Notes: generated by a model not told the origin, from the sequence alone. A DNA stretch of 64,000 nt from Lycium barbarum (GCF_019175385.1 NC_083345.1:118671657-118735656), one strand, 5' to 3'. Shown: positions 45,721 through 57,525, counted from the stretch's first letter. Program-made: numbers and translations.

Positions 45721-46374
45721 AGATAAATACTAGTACAAGTACCTATAACACCAGGACGGATAGATTATAGATAAGCCTATGCAGCATGAATGAAGAAACT
45801 ATTAAAAGGAAGATGAAAAGGGAAAAAACACGATGCATTGTACTTACAGCCGACGCCACAGGATTCATCAGAAGCAACACCATTTAGAAACTTACAGACC
45901 AATGAACATGAAACAAGATCCTCCGCGTTGCCATAAAAAGAACCAAGTTTTTGGTCAATACGAAATAACCACGGGCAAACAAAAGCATAAATGGCTCTCT
46001 TTTTCAGTCTCTTTATGTACACTGCAAACAACGTGAATTACCTCCGAGGAAAGGAACTTCAGAATGTGGTGGAGCAACTCAGGAGGGATTTTGCTGAGAA
46101 TACTAGCTTCTATCGTCCTTGGATCCCTTCTTATGTTGTTGGTACTAGCACCCTTACACTTACCCAAACGAGTCTCACACACATTTGCAGATGAAGATGC
46201 ACATTCACCTTCAGCTTTAAATGGCAACGCAAAAGATTGAGATTATAACAATGCATTTACCTTTTCCTTCCCCTGTATGTCCTCAAATTTCATCCGCTTT
46301 ACTCCTCTATTTTCCTTCTCATCCTCCTCCTCTGCACCAAACCTATCATTATTGTTCTCAACTTTCAGTTGCTT

Positions 46375-46909
46375 TAAAAGAAGACACTGATTTTGCTGAT
46401 TTTCACCTTGTATTCATTAATCTGTTCATTCCTATATATACACGTTATTGTAAATAAAAGAGGCTAAGAAAAATACTAAAAACCTATACACTTGTCTACT
46501 CATAATTTGTACAGCTCTGTAACAGAAAAATATTCCTTCACATGACTAGCACGTGAAGGAAGGTTCCTAGCAAGTTCCTATTTTATCCAGCTGGCAGATT
46601 TACAACGGCTGGGATTGAATTTGTGAAAATAGAGATCTGTGGCTGTGATTGTTCCATGTGTTTGGCATCCAATGCCTTGGTCAACACAGAACATATTGAA
46701 GTGGGAAACATACTTTTGTTTGAAAACATTCTACTTTATACTTTTGTCTGAAAACTTTTCTACTTTTGTCTGAAAGCTTTTCTCTTTCCTTTTAAACTCG
46801 TTCTCTTTCCCCTTCTCTTTCTTTTCCATTCTTCTTCTTCTTCGTTTGATTATTTCGATCTGTAACCATGGATGCATCATTCAAACTCGAGATGGTTGGA
46901 TCTTCATTA
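46375..46909 (-). repeat. 3' LTR of the copia element
   Basis: 535 bp, near-identical to the other LTR; carries five extra bases (GATCT region) near 46857. Confidence 0.9.
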
Positions 46910-46921
46910 TCCCCCCTCAAA
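46910..46921 (-). promoter_or_regulatory. Polypurine tract of the copia element
   Basis: TTTGAGGGGGGA on the minus strand directly precedes the 3' LTR start TAATGAAG, which confirms the LTR boundary. Confidence 0.85.
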
Positions 46922-48607
46922 TTGGAGGGTAGTGAAACAACCCCCAATTTGTCTAGCAAAAATCGGTGAGATGCCCCAGATAGGGGTTTTGTGAATAGAT
47001 CTGCAATCTGCTGCTTTGAAGGGACGAAGGACAAAGTAATGAGACCGGAGACGAACTGTTGTCTTACAAAATGACAATCCAGTTCAACATGTTTCGTCCT
47101 TTCGTGGAAGATCGGGTTTTTTGCAATATGGATAGCCTCTTAGTTATTGGAGTGAAGAGTCACCGGCAAGCTAGGAGGAGCGGCAAGATCTGATAGAAGC
47201 CTTACTAACCAGGTAATTTCTATTGTCACTCTACGCATTGAACGGTATTCAGCTTCCGCAGACAACAATGATACTGAGATTTATTTCTTTGATTTCCTGG
47301 AAACGGGTGCTCCACCAAGGGTGATGAAAAAACCACTGACTGACCGTCGAGAGTCAGTACAAGATGCCCAATCAGCATCGCAGAAAGCAAGTAATTCGAA
47401 AGATGAATCAGAGGAGAGGAGGATCCCTTGACCTGGATCATTTTTCAGGTACTTCAAAACTCTAGTAGCAGCTAATAAATGTGATTCTCGTGGCTGTTGC
47501 ATGTATTGACTAAGAATCAGAACTGCAAAACTTAGGTCAGGTCTAGTATAGGTCAGATAGTTGAGTTTTCCCACTAGGTGTCTGTATAAAGTGGGATTGG
47601 ATATCAAAGGACCATCATGTGCATTTAGTTTGGAATAGGGGTCAAGAGGAGAGGAAACTGTAGCACCTGAACAATCAAATTCTTGTAAAAGGTCCAGAGT
47701 GAACTTTCTCTGATTTATGATGAACCCCTGTTTTTCCCTTAAGATTTCCATACCCAGGAAATAATGAATATCACCCAAATGTTTGACCTTGAAAGTTGTG
47801 TGTAAAAAATCAGTGATGTGTTGTATTTCAACAAGATCATTACCTGTAATCAAGATGTCATCCACATAGACTGCTATGATGGAGATAAGATTGGCATTTT
47901 GCTTGAAAAATAGTCAGTAATCATTAAGAGAGCTAGAATACCCTTTAAAAGCTAAAGCATCAGCCAACTTAGCATACCATTGTCTGGATGCTTGTTTTAA
48001 ACCATACAATGATTTCTTCAATAAACAAACCAATCTAGGATTAGGACAGTCCATACCTGCAGGAAACTTCATGTAAACCTCTTCCTGCAGGTCCCCATGT
48101 AGAAAAGCATTGCTTACATCAAGTTAGTGTACTTGTGTTACACCCCGTACTTCGAAGAAACACTATTAAATTTGAATGTAAGAATGTCGAGTTACGACTA
48201 GGTAAAACAACTTTGGAGTATGAGGAATGAGGCATTATTAAGTATATTGTTTAAATAATGGATGATTATGATCTTGTAAGTCATAATCGGGAAAGAGTAT
48301 TTTAAAACACAAGAATATGGTCATTATCATGTATAATAAGTGATAAATATCATGTATGGAGGGTTTCGGAATATTTCGAGATCGGGCAAGTTGAAGAAAA
48401 TAAGTTCGACGAAAATTTGAGAAATGCTGGATAGATTTTTAGTCAACTTTGGAGGGGTATATCTCTATGCATATTTGGAGTTTTAAGGCGTTTTAAAAGC
48501 CTAAAATGAAGTTCGTCAAGTCTAGTTTATGATTCAACAAACCACTCATCGATAGGACGTCGGAGTAGAGAATTATAGACGCTACAAACTGAACTGTCGC
48601 GCAGAAA

Positions 48608-48660
48608 CAGCACTGCTACAGTACGCTACAGTACTGCTACAGTACTGTAGCTACAGTGAC
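48608..48660 (+). repeat. CTACAGTA palindrome array
   Basis: GCTACAGTACTGTAGC (48636-48651) is a perfect 16-bp palindrome, preceded and followed by further CTACAGTA units within 50 bp. The TATA box follows 22 bp later. Confidence 0.85.
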
Positions 48661-48672
48661 GCCGTTTCAGCC

Positions 48673-48682
48673 CTTATAAAAA
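48673..48682 (+). promoter_or_regulatory. TATA box of the solo LTR
   Basis: CTTATAAAAAGGGG lies directly downstream of the palindrome array. Confidence 0.6.
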
Positions 48683-51600
48683 GGGGCAAACCCCCATTTT
48701 TTTATCATCTAAAAACTTCTCAAATTTTCCAGAAAATTCAGCAACAAAAAGGGGCCTAAATCTCACATAAAAGTGAGGATTGTGAGTGAAATTTCAAGCT
48801 ACGAAGTACTAATCGAAGTCCGGGCAACGCATAATCACGAATATAATTTTGTTTGGAGTTAGAGGAGCATGGGAACAATAAGATGTTGAAGAATTTGCTA
48901 CTTTCATAAAAACAAGGTAAGAATCAATTCCTTTTTCTTATGTTATGAAGGTTTGTTTGTGTTGTAGTATGTAGAAATGAGTAGAATTTATGAAAATGTG
49001 GAAGTTTTCAAAGTGGGTATGTATATATATTATATATGTAGCCATGGGTGTATATATGTTGTATACATATATGAGTTGAATTTTAAGTTGTATACTAGTT
49101 GTGGTTATTGTGGAATTTGTATTGGAAATGGAAGTTGAATGAAAATTGGATGAAATTGGAAAGAAGCCATGTTGGCCGTGTGGTAGATTGTTGTTGGAGA
49201 TGAATTAGTAAGTAGAAAATGTGTTGGAATGGTTTTGTTGCATATATAAGAATTTTGGATTGAATATGGAAGTTGATGGAATTATTGAATATTGAATATA
49301 TAGCTTGGAATACTTTTGGTTTATGTTTGAATGGTCTTATATTAGTATGTGAATATGAAAATATTGATATCGGGTTGTAAGTGCAAAGTTGAATTTGGAA
49401 TTGTCGCATTATTTGGAAAATAAGACTATTTACGCTAGAATGCGTTCCTAGTCGATTATTGATGTTGTATATATTGTTGTTGGTATGGTTGTTGTTGTTT
49501 TAGCCGAGTTTTAACCTCGGGGGTGATATATATATAGGGGAGATGCTGCTCAAATTTTTATAGACAAGAATTGGTTAAGGTTGAAATTTTAAGTCTTATG
49601 AATAGTAAATTGGTAAATGTGACCATTTGTAGGTTTTGGACGAAACGGGATTTGAGTTTTGGCAAGCATAAAGGGCAAGAAAGGTATGTAAAGTTATCCC
49701 GATTCTTCTCTTGGCATGTCCTAGATGTACTAGGCTTGGATTTACGCCTCGGGGAATATTCTGTCCATCGGAATCCGCGTTTGAAATCGTCGCTTTTTCA
49801 TTCAATAGAATTGAATTCCTTAAGTATGCTTTGATGAAAAATTATGAAATTTTTTCCCAAATTGCTTAGGAAGTTATGGAATGTCCTAGAACCTTTGTAG
49901 GTGACCCCATAAGCTTAAAAATACGTAATTTGAGCCCACCGCTTCATTGGTTCCGAGGTGGGCCCACTATTTCTAATTTTACCCTTTATGTGTCTATGAC
50001 TTGTCTTCGAGCGTTTTCGTTAGAGATACTCTAACTACTCCTTTATCTACTAAATAAAAACTATTTTAAATATTTCATTAAGTCTTATAAATTGTTTTGA
50101 ATCTTGAAAACGATCTCGGATAGATTATGCCTCCGTAACCCGTTATGACATCTAAATTTACTTACTATGTTTCCGTCCGATTTCATTGATTTGATTTGAC
50201 ATTCGATATGCCTCATTGAGTCTCTGGAAATATATATATGGTATTTTTAGTGCATTTAGTTTCTCACTACTCCGTTCGTGGATGCCTCAATGTTTCCCCC
50301 ACTGAGCCCGGGCCAGGATATGTTGTCAAGCGTGATCCTTTGCATTGTTCGCCGTGCCTCGATGTGAGGGGGCAAGTATACGCGTACATGGGTTTGTGGA
50401 GTATGCTGTGCCATGTACGCTTGTTCTGATATGATCTGATATGGCCATCTGATATGATATGCTATGTTACGGGGTTATTCCCCTTTTCTGATCCTTATGT
50501 GTTGTGGCACCAGTGTCGGGGGGTGACCACGTTCTGTCTGCCGAGTCCCTTGGCAGGGGCCGGATATGATATGGCATATGTTTCTGTACATACTCTTCAT
50601 GTTTTGAAAATATGCATTTGATACTCTGGACATCTCACTCACATTTCTGTACGTTCTGTTCCGGTTATGATTTTGTTCTGTAATGGGACCAGGTATGACA
50701 TACGTTTCCTGTAAGTACTATTTATGCTTTATGATCAGCATTTTGCTAATCTGGATATTCCGTTCATTTTTCTGTACCTCCTGTTCCGATTATGACTTTG
50801 TTTACTACGTTCCATGCTTTACATACTCAGTACATATTTCGTACTGACCCCCTTTCTTCGGGGGCTGCGTTTTTATGCCGCGCAGGTACAGACTATAGAT
50901 ATGCTGACCCACCTGCCTAGGACACCTATTCTGCTATTCTGGAGCGCTCTTTTGTCCAGAGCCTATACTCTGGTACAGTCTGCTACTGTTGGATATATGT
51001 ACGCTATTCAGGGGTACGACGGGGCCCTGTCCTGTCTTATGTTTCTGTTATGTTCTGTAGAGGTCCGTAGACATACATGTGGGTTCTGTATATGTTTTGG
51101 GTTGCTATGATTTGTGATAGCCTTATCGGCTTCCATGTGTTATATATGTTCCTCTATGACACTAGTAATGTCGACTACTTTTATATTTATATAATCTGCT
51201 AGTCTGCTGGTTTGGATTATTGGGTACGTTTGGGTGTCCAGCACGGACACTAGTCACGGCCTACGGGGTTGGGTCGTGACAACTTGCCATCCTTTTTTCA
51301 CAGCAACAGTTAAGAGACATCTGATTGTGGTCATTTTGACTACTGGGGAAAATGTCTCAGTATAATCCACACCTTCCTGCTGGATATCCCCCCTCACTAC
51401 TAACCTTGCCTTTAACCTTTCTAGTGTTCCATCTGATCCATGTTTGACCTTGTAAACCCACTTACAGGGTAGTGGTTTCTTGCCTGGGGGCAATTCATCA
51501 ATCTCCCAGGTATGATTGACCTTGAGAGCATCCAGCTCTCCTTGCATAGCTTTGTTCCATCCTGGATGTTGAGAGGCTTGTGCAAAAGAGTTTGGTTCAG

Positions 51601-54518
51601 TTGGAGTGTTGGAAAGTGGAATGGAATTAGTAGATGTGTCATCAGTGTGATGTATGGTAGCTGTGTCATTAGTGGAATGGGAGTGCTGATCAATAGAACA
51701 TGATGGTGGAGTGTGTGGTAGAGTAGTGGAATGATCACCAGTAGGTTAAGTAGGACAAGAGAATGAACTAGGTTGAGGTGAGTCTGAATTTGATAGAGTG
51801 GGTTGTGGTATAGGAAAAATGGTAGCTGGAGAATTCAAATTAGAAGCAAAAGGGAATTGATGCTCAAAGAATTTAACATCTCTGGAGACAAAGACCCTCT
51901 TGGTAGATAAATCCATTACTTTGTACCCTTTTTGGCCTTGTGGATACCCCAAGAAAACACAAGCTACTGCCCTAGGATCGAACTTTGTTCTGTGTTGTGC
52001 TAAGGTTGAGGCATAGCACAAACAACCAAAACACCTCAAGTTATCATACTGTGGTCTAATTCCAAACAAAACCTCATATGGTGTCCTTCCTTTCAACACC
52101 CTAGAAGGAAACATATTGATAAGATGTGTGGCAGTCAATATACACTCTCCCCAAAAGGTACTAGGTAAGTGAGACTGAAACATCAGACCCCTGGCAATTT
52201 CCAGGAGGTGTCTATGTTTTCTTTCAACTACTCCATTCTGTTGTGGAGTCCCTACACATGATGTTTGGTGTATTATCCCTTGAGATTTGAGAAAAAGGGC
52301 TTCTTGTGTTCCTTTACCCAATTCTAGAGCATTATCAGACCTTATAACCTTTACCTTAGCATTGAATTTCCTTTCAACCATGATCAGAAAATCCTTTAAA
52401 ATAGGAAAAGCATTACACTTAGAACTCAACAAGAAAGTCCAAGTTCCCCCTACTGAAATCATCTACTATAGTGAGAAAGTATTTGTATCCATTGTGAGTA
52501 CATGTTTTATATGGTCCCCATGTGTCAATATGAATTAGATCAAAGTTGTTTTTAGACTGAATTTGACTTAGGGGAAGGGGCAGCCTAGTCTGCCTGGCTT
52601 TAGGACACACATCACAAATATGTTGGAAATTTGAAGGAAAATTGATAAAAGGAAACTTTCTCATTACTGAATAAGGGACATGTCCCAATCTTACATGCCA
52701 TAGACTTACACTAGGAACTATATTTGCTGAAACTGGAAGAGAAAATGACTTAGACTGAGGAATGGAATTGCTTCCTTCTTGCTATGAGACTACACTGTCA
52801 CATGAAATAGACTTAGACTTAGGACTAGGCTGCAACAAGTAGAGTCCTTCTTTTGCCTCACCAAAAGCTTGAGTGTTCCTCATTAAAGGGTCCTGTAATA
52901 TGCAGCCACTAAGAGTAAATAACACATCACATCTAAACTGATTGCATAACTTATGAACTGATATTAAGTTATATTTGAAATCTGGGACTTGGAGGACATT
53001 TTTTAAGGTAATTTTAGGAATAATAGAGACACTTCCTGCATGAGTCACAATGATCCTAAAAGAATTAGGTAAAGTGATACTAATGGGAACAGGAAAGATA
53101 GACAAAGAAATAAAGGATTTAGAATCAAAACACATGTGTTCTGATGCTCCTGAATCAATAATCCAGGTGGAAGTGTTAAAAGCAGATAAGCAAGTGCCTG
53201 AATACTTTAGAATTGTACCAGCAATTTCTCCTGCATTGAACCCAACATTTGAACTGTTTGAACTTCCTGTTTGTCCCATCTTTACTTCTTTAATCACTTG
53301 CTGAACCAGATCTGAATATTGATCCCTGCTCATATATGGAATAGGACTGTTGTCCTTACTCATGTGTGGAATAGGATTATTGTGATGGTTGTTGGATGCC
53401 TCCCCTTTAGCAAATACCATGTCCTCCTCAGTAACTATTCCATTGGCCTTTGCCTGATAGGGCTTAACCTTTGTGAATTCAAAATCCTCAGGAAAACCAT
53501 GAAGCCTGTGACAATCATCCTCTGTATGACCTGTCCTCCCACAGTATGTGCAGCTCACATTTGGGTTGTATTTGTTTTTCCTAGGTTTATATTTTGAAAA
53601 AATTTTGTTGTTCCTTGGTGTGTAGTTGCCAAACCTTTGCTGTGGTTGATTTGATGCTTTAAAATTTTGATTCCCATTTCTCTGATAATTTCTGCCTTGT
53701 GAAGTCACCATGAATGAGGCAGATTCAGTAGTGTGGTTAGCATTTGCATATGCTTCTCTTTGATTTTCATCTTGTAAAAGCAAAGAGTATGCCAGATCCA
53801 TACTGGGTAATGGGTTCATCATGAGGATATTTCCTCTTGCCTGTGTGTATATATCATTTAAGCCCATCAAAAATTGTATCAATTTTTGGTCCTCTAAAGA
53901 CTTCATTAGTTTGGCTTTTCCTTGACACACACATACACATGAACAGCATATGACAACATCAAGTGCATCTATCTCATCCCATATTCTTTTCAGTTTGGTA
54001 AAATACCCAGCAATGTCATTATTTCCTTGAACAAGCCCCGATAATTCCTTTTGCAAATGATAGAGTTTGGCTCCATTTGACTTACCAAACCTTTGCTCAA
54101 GGCTGTCCCAAAGTTCCTTTGTTGTTTTAGAACTCATTATACTATCTGCAATTTCCTTTGTTAGTGCATTTGAGATCTAACAAATAATCATATCATTAAC
54201 ACAACTCCATTGTTCATATTCTTCTGATTTCAGATCTGGAGCCGTACAAGCTCCATTGATGAATCCAAGTTTTCTCTTGGTTGATAAGGCTAGGAGAATA
54301 GATCTCCTCCAACCTGGATATCCTTTGCCATCAAACACATTGTTAATTAAGGCCATTCCGGGTGAATCAGAGTTATTCAGATGGTAAGGATGACTGTTAT
54401 CGTAGGTGATGGTTTTGTCTACATTGCTTGGTTGTACATTTGGTGTTGCATCAGCCATTTTGGTTTATTGAGAGATTGAAGGTGATTCTGATGAAGGTTT
54501 CGGATCGAGCTCAAACCT

Positions 54519-54530
54519 GCTCTGATACCA
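54519..54530 (-). promoter_or_regulatory. Primer-binding site (initiator tRNA-Met type)
   Basis: TGGTATCAGAGC on the minus strand immediately follows the 5' LTR with no spacer; this is the standard plant copia primer-binding sequence. Confidence 0.9.
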
Positions 54531-55078
54531 TAAAAGAAGACACTGATTTTGCTAATTTTCACCTTGTATTCATTAATCTGTTCATTCCTATATATACACG
54601 TTATTGTAAATAAAAGAGGCTAAGAAAAATACTAAAAACCTATACACTTGTCTACTCATAATTTGTACAGCTGTGTAACAGAAAAATATTCCTTCACATG
54701 ACTAGCACGTGAAGGAAGGTTCCTAGCAAGTTCCTATTTTATCCAGCTGGCAGATTTACAACGGCTGGGATTGAATTTGTGAAAATAGAGATTTGTGGCT
54801 GTGATTGTTCCATGTGTTTGGCATCCAATGCCTTGGTCAACACAGAACATATTGAAGTGGGAAACATACTTTTGTTTGAAAACTTTTCTACTTTATACTT
54901 TTGTCTGAAAACTTTTCTACTTTTGTCTGAAAGCTTTTCTCTGAAAGCTTTTCTCTTTCCTTTTAAACTCGTTCTCTTTCCCCTTCTCTTTCTTTTCCAT
55001 TCTTCTTCTTCTTCTTCGTTTGATTATTTCGTAACCATGGATGCATCATTCAAACTCGAGATGGTTGGATCTTCATTA
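54531..55078 (-). repeat. 5' LTR of the copia element
   Basis: 548 bp; a TATA-like TGTATATATAGG lies on the minus strand near 54588-54598. Compared with the other LTR it has an extra 14-bp copy of CTGAAAGCTTTTCT and one extra CTT unit. Confidence 0.9.
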
Positions 55079-55101
55079 TGCTTCCCTTTATCCTGAACCA
55101 T

Positions 55102-56119
55102 ATCCACCAAATTACTAAACTTCAATTAACTCCATCTACAAATACAGCTAACGCTACCATCTGAGGCATATTAACACAAAATCAGATATATCGATAACGA
55201 CTCTGCACACTCATAGAGACAAGGATTTTAAGGTTACGGGATACAGATTGCAATCATACTAATACTTTCTTCTTTTAATGTGGCACTATTACAATTTGGA
55301 GAGTAAAAAGTACTAACAATTTTCCTTTGATCACAATTTTGTCAAGCATTTTTCATATTACTCTCACCATCCTATTGTTTGCATTTGACTAAGCCCGGAG
55401 TTTAATGTATTAATTTAACTTGTATATTACAATAGTGATAAAGGAAGAAAATATCAAAGTAGTGTTTGAAAAGTCAGTTTGTTAGAGAAAACACAACATC
55501 AAAGTTTATATTTTGAATAGTTCAACGAATTTGAATTCTTGAAAGTTGTAAAAGTTATATAGGAATGAAACAGTATCGAACATTTTGAGTCAGTACAAAA
55601 AGAAAAGATTGTCATATAAATTAGTAGGAAGGATGAGGTATTAACTATAAGAAGAATGAGACTTATGATATGTCAATAAAAATAAAAAAAATCAATGATC
55701 AAGTCCGCACCCAAAAGTAAATGCACTGACCCTCCTACTTTGATCAAACATTCTTTTTCGAAAGAGAATAGAAAAATTAATTGTCGCGAAGTTGAACGTA
55801 TTTCAACAAAATTTCAAAATACATTGTGTAAATTCAAAATAAGTATGAAGTCAAATACATATGAGATACATATGACGAAATACACTCAGATACAAAGGAG
55901 AAGAAGCTGGGAAAAATATGTAAGAAAAATAATGTGGTCAATTGAGTTTGAACCTGCGCGGGCAGGGGCAGAGCCCATACGCAATAAGCACTCCAGCCAC
56001 GGCCGCTTGATGTATCATGTAGCTACGAAATGAAAATGTAGCTACGAAATGTAATTGTTGTTATTATCAATAATTAACTATTAGAAGCTACACCAAGTAA
56101 TTTTTCCTTTTATTTTTAT
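55102..56119. other. Region upstream of the F-box start
   Basis: AT-rich, no credible ORF. It should include the promoter of the F-box gene, but I could not identify a TATA box with confidence. Confidence 0.4.
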
Positions 56120-56310
56120 ATACAACCCAGAAATTCCCAAAGAGCAGTGGCATGCAAGTTTGAAGTTCGGTGGATAATGGGCCTGCCGCTCTACCCTTCT
56201 CTACTTAGATACCAAACTTTTGCCTAATGCAAGGGTCAAACACGTAATGTGCTCCCACCTCGCACATCTTGCGATGCGCTCATACCACTAGACCACCCTG
56301 AAGCACCTTT
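56120..56310 (-). mobile_element. tRNA-derived SINE, minus strand
   Basis: Minus-strand head CAGGGTGGTCTAGTGGTATG matches box A; the body reads through GTGTTTGACCC and ends toward GAACTTCAAACTTGCATGCC. It is a diverged relative of the copy at 38175-38362. Confidence 0.65.
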
Positions 56311-56444
56311 TGTCCATTTGTTTCCTTTTTTTGGTATTTTTTTAATTTTTCGACTTTCCACGTGGCATTTTAAGACCACAAGATTAAAGAACATTTTGGT
56401 AGATTCGATATATATTTAGTTTAATACCACAAGAGTCAAAAGTC

Positions 56445-56690
56445 TTACTCATTCGTCCAAATTATATGACACTCTTTATTTTTTAGTCAGTCCCAAAATG
56501 AACGACACCTTTCTTTATTTAGTAACAATTCAACTTTAAATTTAACTTTTTACCCTTAATGAAAGGATTTCTAGCCACACAAATTTCTATGATTTGTTTT
56601 AGATCACAAATTTCAAAAATCTTCATTTATTTTTTAAACTTGTGTCAAATCAAACACCTTCATATAAAATGGGACGGGGGAGTATTTACT
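56445..56690. mobile_element. Stowaway-like MITE
   Basis: Left end ATTCGTCCAAATTATATGAC and right end ATAAAATGGGACGGGGGAGT are inverted, Stowaway-type termini; about 245 bp with no ORF of interest. Confidence 0.7.
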
Positions 56691-57059
56691 TTCTTAAACT
56701 CCTTATCAAGTCAAAACCAGACAAATAAATTGAAGGACTGAGCAAAAAAGAAAGCAGAAACTTTTATCTGATTTTGAATCGAAAAAAACACACAAAAAAT
56801 AAAAAAATCTAACACCAATATTTTCAGAGCATAGCCAATCCAACATCCAGCTAAAAGAGGAAGTTTACGTAAAAAGTAGCACAGGATTCATAAATCATTG
56901 AGATCATCGAGCAAACACCAAATAATTACAGCGGTAATAAATGGAAATTTACCTATGTAAATATTACTGATAAATTTAAGGAATTGGGCCAGTGAATCAT
57001 CTCCATCGTCGGATATTACCATCACTGTGGCTTAAAAGGCTGAATTTCCACACAGGTAT

Positions 57060-57215
57060 ATTATTGTATATCACTTTGCATATTTTTCACACAAAATATG
57101 ATTTAAATATATATTTATCAGATTTTAAAGCCAAAATGGTGAACGAAATTATTTAATTAATTGTTTAAACTAAACAGTAGTTAATTGATAAATATTTTAC
57201 TCTGTTAAATCAACA
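57060..57215. repeat. AT-rich dispersed repeat (copy of 29100-29285)
   Basis: GATTTTAAAGCCAAAATGG and TTTACTCTGTTAAATCAA align with 29195-29285. Confidence 0.6.
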
Positions 57216-57467
57216 AACTTAATTAATTAAATAAAAAAATTAATTGCATTTCAATTTTTACAATCATTTTAGCTTTAATTTCAATAACTCTCAAATTGGT
57301 CACTGTTGACACCCAATTTTGTCCCGTCTCTCCTCCGAAATACCTATTTGCGCTTCTAATATTTTTGGAAAAATAAAAAATATATATATTATGTTTACTA
57401 TAATTATTAGCCCTTATCAATACCGCTATTACATTATTCTATCAATTATTCTTATTACTATTACCGC

Positions 57468-57472
<5 letters not shown>

Positions 57473-57521
<49 letters not shown>

Positions 57522-57525
57522 TTAT
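57473..57525 (+). repeat. (TTA/ATT)n microsatellite
   Basis: About 15 ATT units followed by impure copies to 57570. Confidence 0.85.

Larger units (their letters stand above)
48131..51286 (+). mobile_element. Solo LTR, 3146 bp, duplication ACTTG
   Basis: The LTR (48136-51281) begins TGTTACACCCCG and ends GGGTCGTGACA. ACTTG flanks it (48131-48135, 51282-51286). It splits the copia reverse transcriptase and has no internal region. It is related in layout to the solo LTR at 29408-31926, but its U3 palindrome is different. Spurious ORFs inside it are not genes. Confidence 0.92.
46911..54458 (-). pseudogene. Copia gag-pol remnant
   Basis: Gag starts at 54458 (MADATPNVQ) and is broken by a stop at 54177-54179. 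The following frame has the UBN2-type gag domain, a CCHC knuckle (CTYCGRTGHTEDDCH, about 53520-53560) and the protease site WIIDSGASEHM (about 53160). Integrase blocks (LIHIDTWGPYKT, YFLTIVDDFSR, then IRSDNALELGKG and TPQQNGVVERKHR) lie at 52688-52180 and change frame near 52450. Reverse transcriptase starts near 51540, is cut by the solo LTR at 51281-48136, and resumes with [24 protein letters not shown] (about 47860) and RNase H (AFCDADWASC, 47360). Stops and shifts show that it is dead. Confidence 0.9.
46370..55083 (-). mobile_element. Ty1/copia retrotransposon with TA...TA LTR ends, duplication TGCTT
   Basis: The element (46375-55078, 8704 bp including a nested solo LTR) is minus-oriented. 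LTRs of 548 bp (54531-55078) and 535 bp (46375-46909) frame it. TGCTT flanks both sides (46370-46374 and 55079-55083). The LTR starts TAATGAAG and ends CTTCTTTTA instead of TG...CA. The primer-binding site abuts one LTR and the polypurine tract the other. The LTRs differ by 4 substitutions and 4 indels by my count. It sits in the first coding exon of the F-box gene. Confidence 0.93.
40513..55101 (-). pseudogene. SKIP31: F-box gene, SKIP31-like, interrupted by a copia element
   Basis: Exons I can place (minus strand): 55101-55084 plus 46374-46261 (exon 1, split by the copia element), 46214-46042, 45920-45848, 45218-45143, 43615-43514, about 41956-41776, 41664-41543, 40769-40708 and 40625-40513. 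The F-box begins in the second (PPELLHHILKFLSSE) and continues in the third (LVSCSLVCKFLNGVASDES). Downstream exons carry [37 protein letters not shown], the Cys-rich VFVCEKTGHVH / CDDTCREVV / LVCTISGHCFDR blocks, and DEAEPFMGLGRF. F-box proteins link substrates to SCF ubiquitin ligases; SKIP31 is such an SKP1-interacting protein. Exon phases fail in several places, so I call it a pseudogene. Sequencing indels could mimic part of this, but not the insertion. Confidence 0.75.

Noticed and set aside
50238..50429. 63-codon ORF
   Set aside because: Inside the solo LTR nested in the copia element; no domain.
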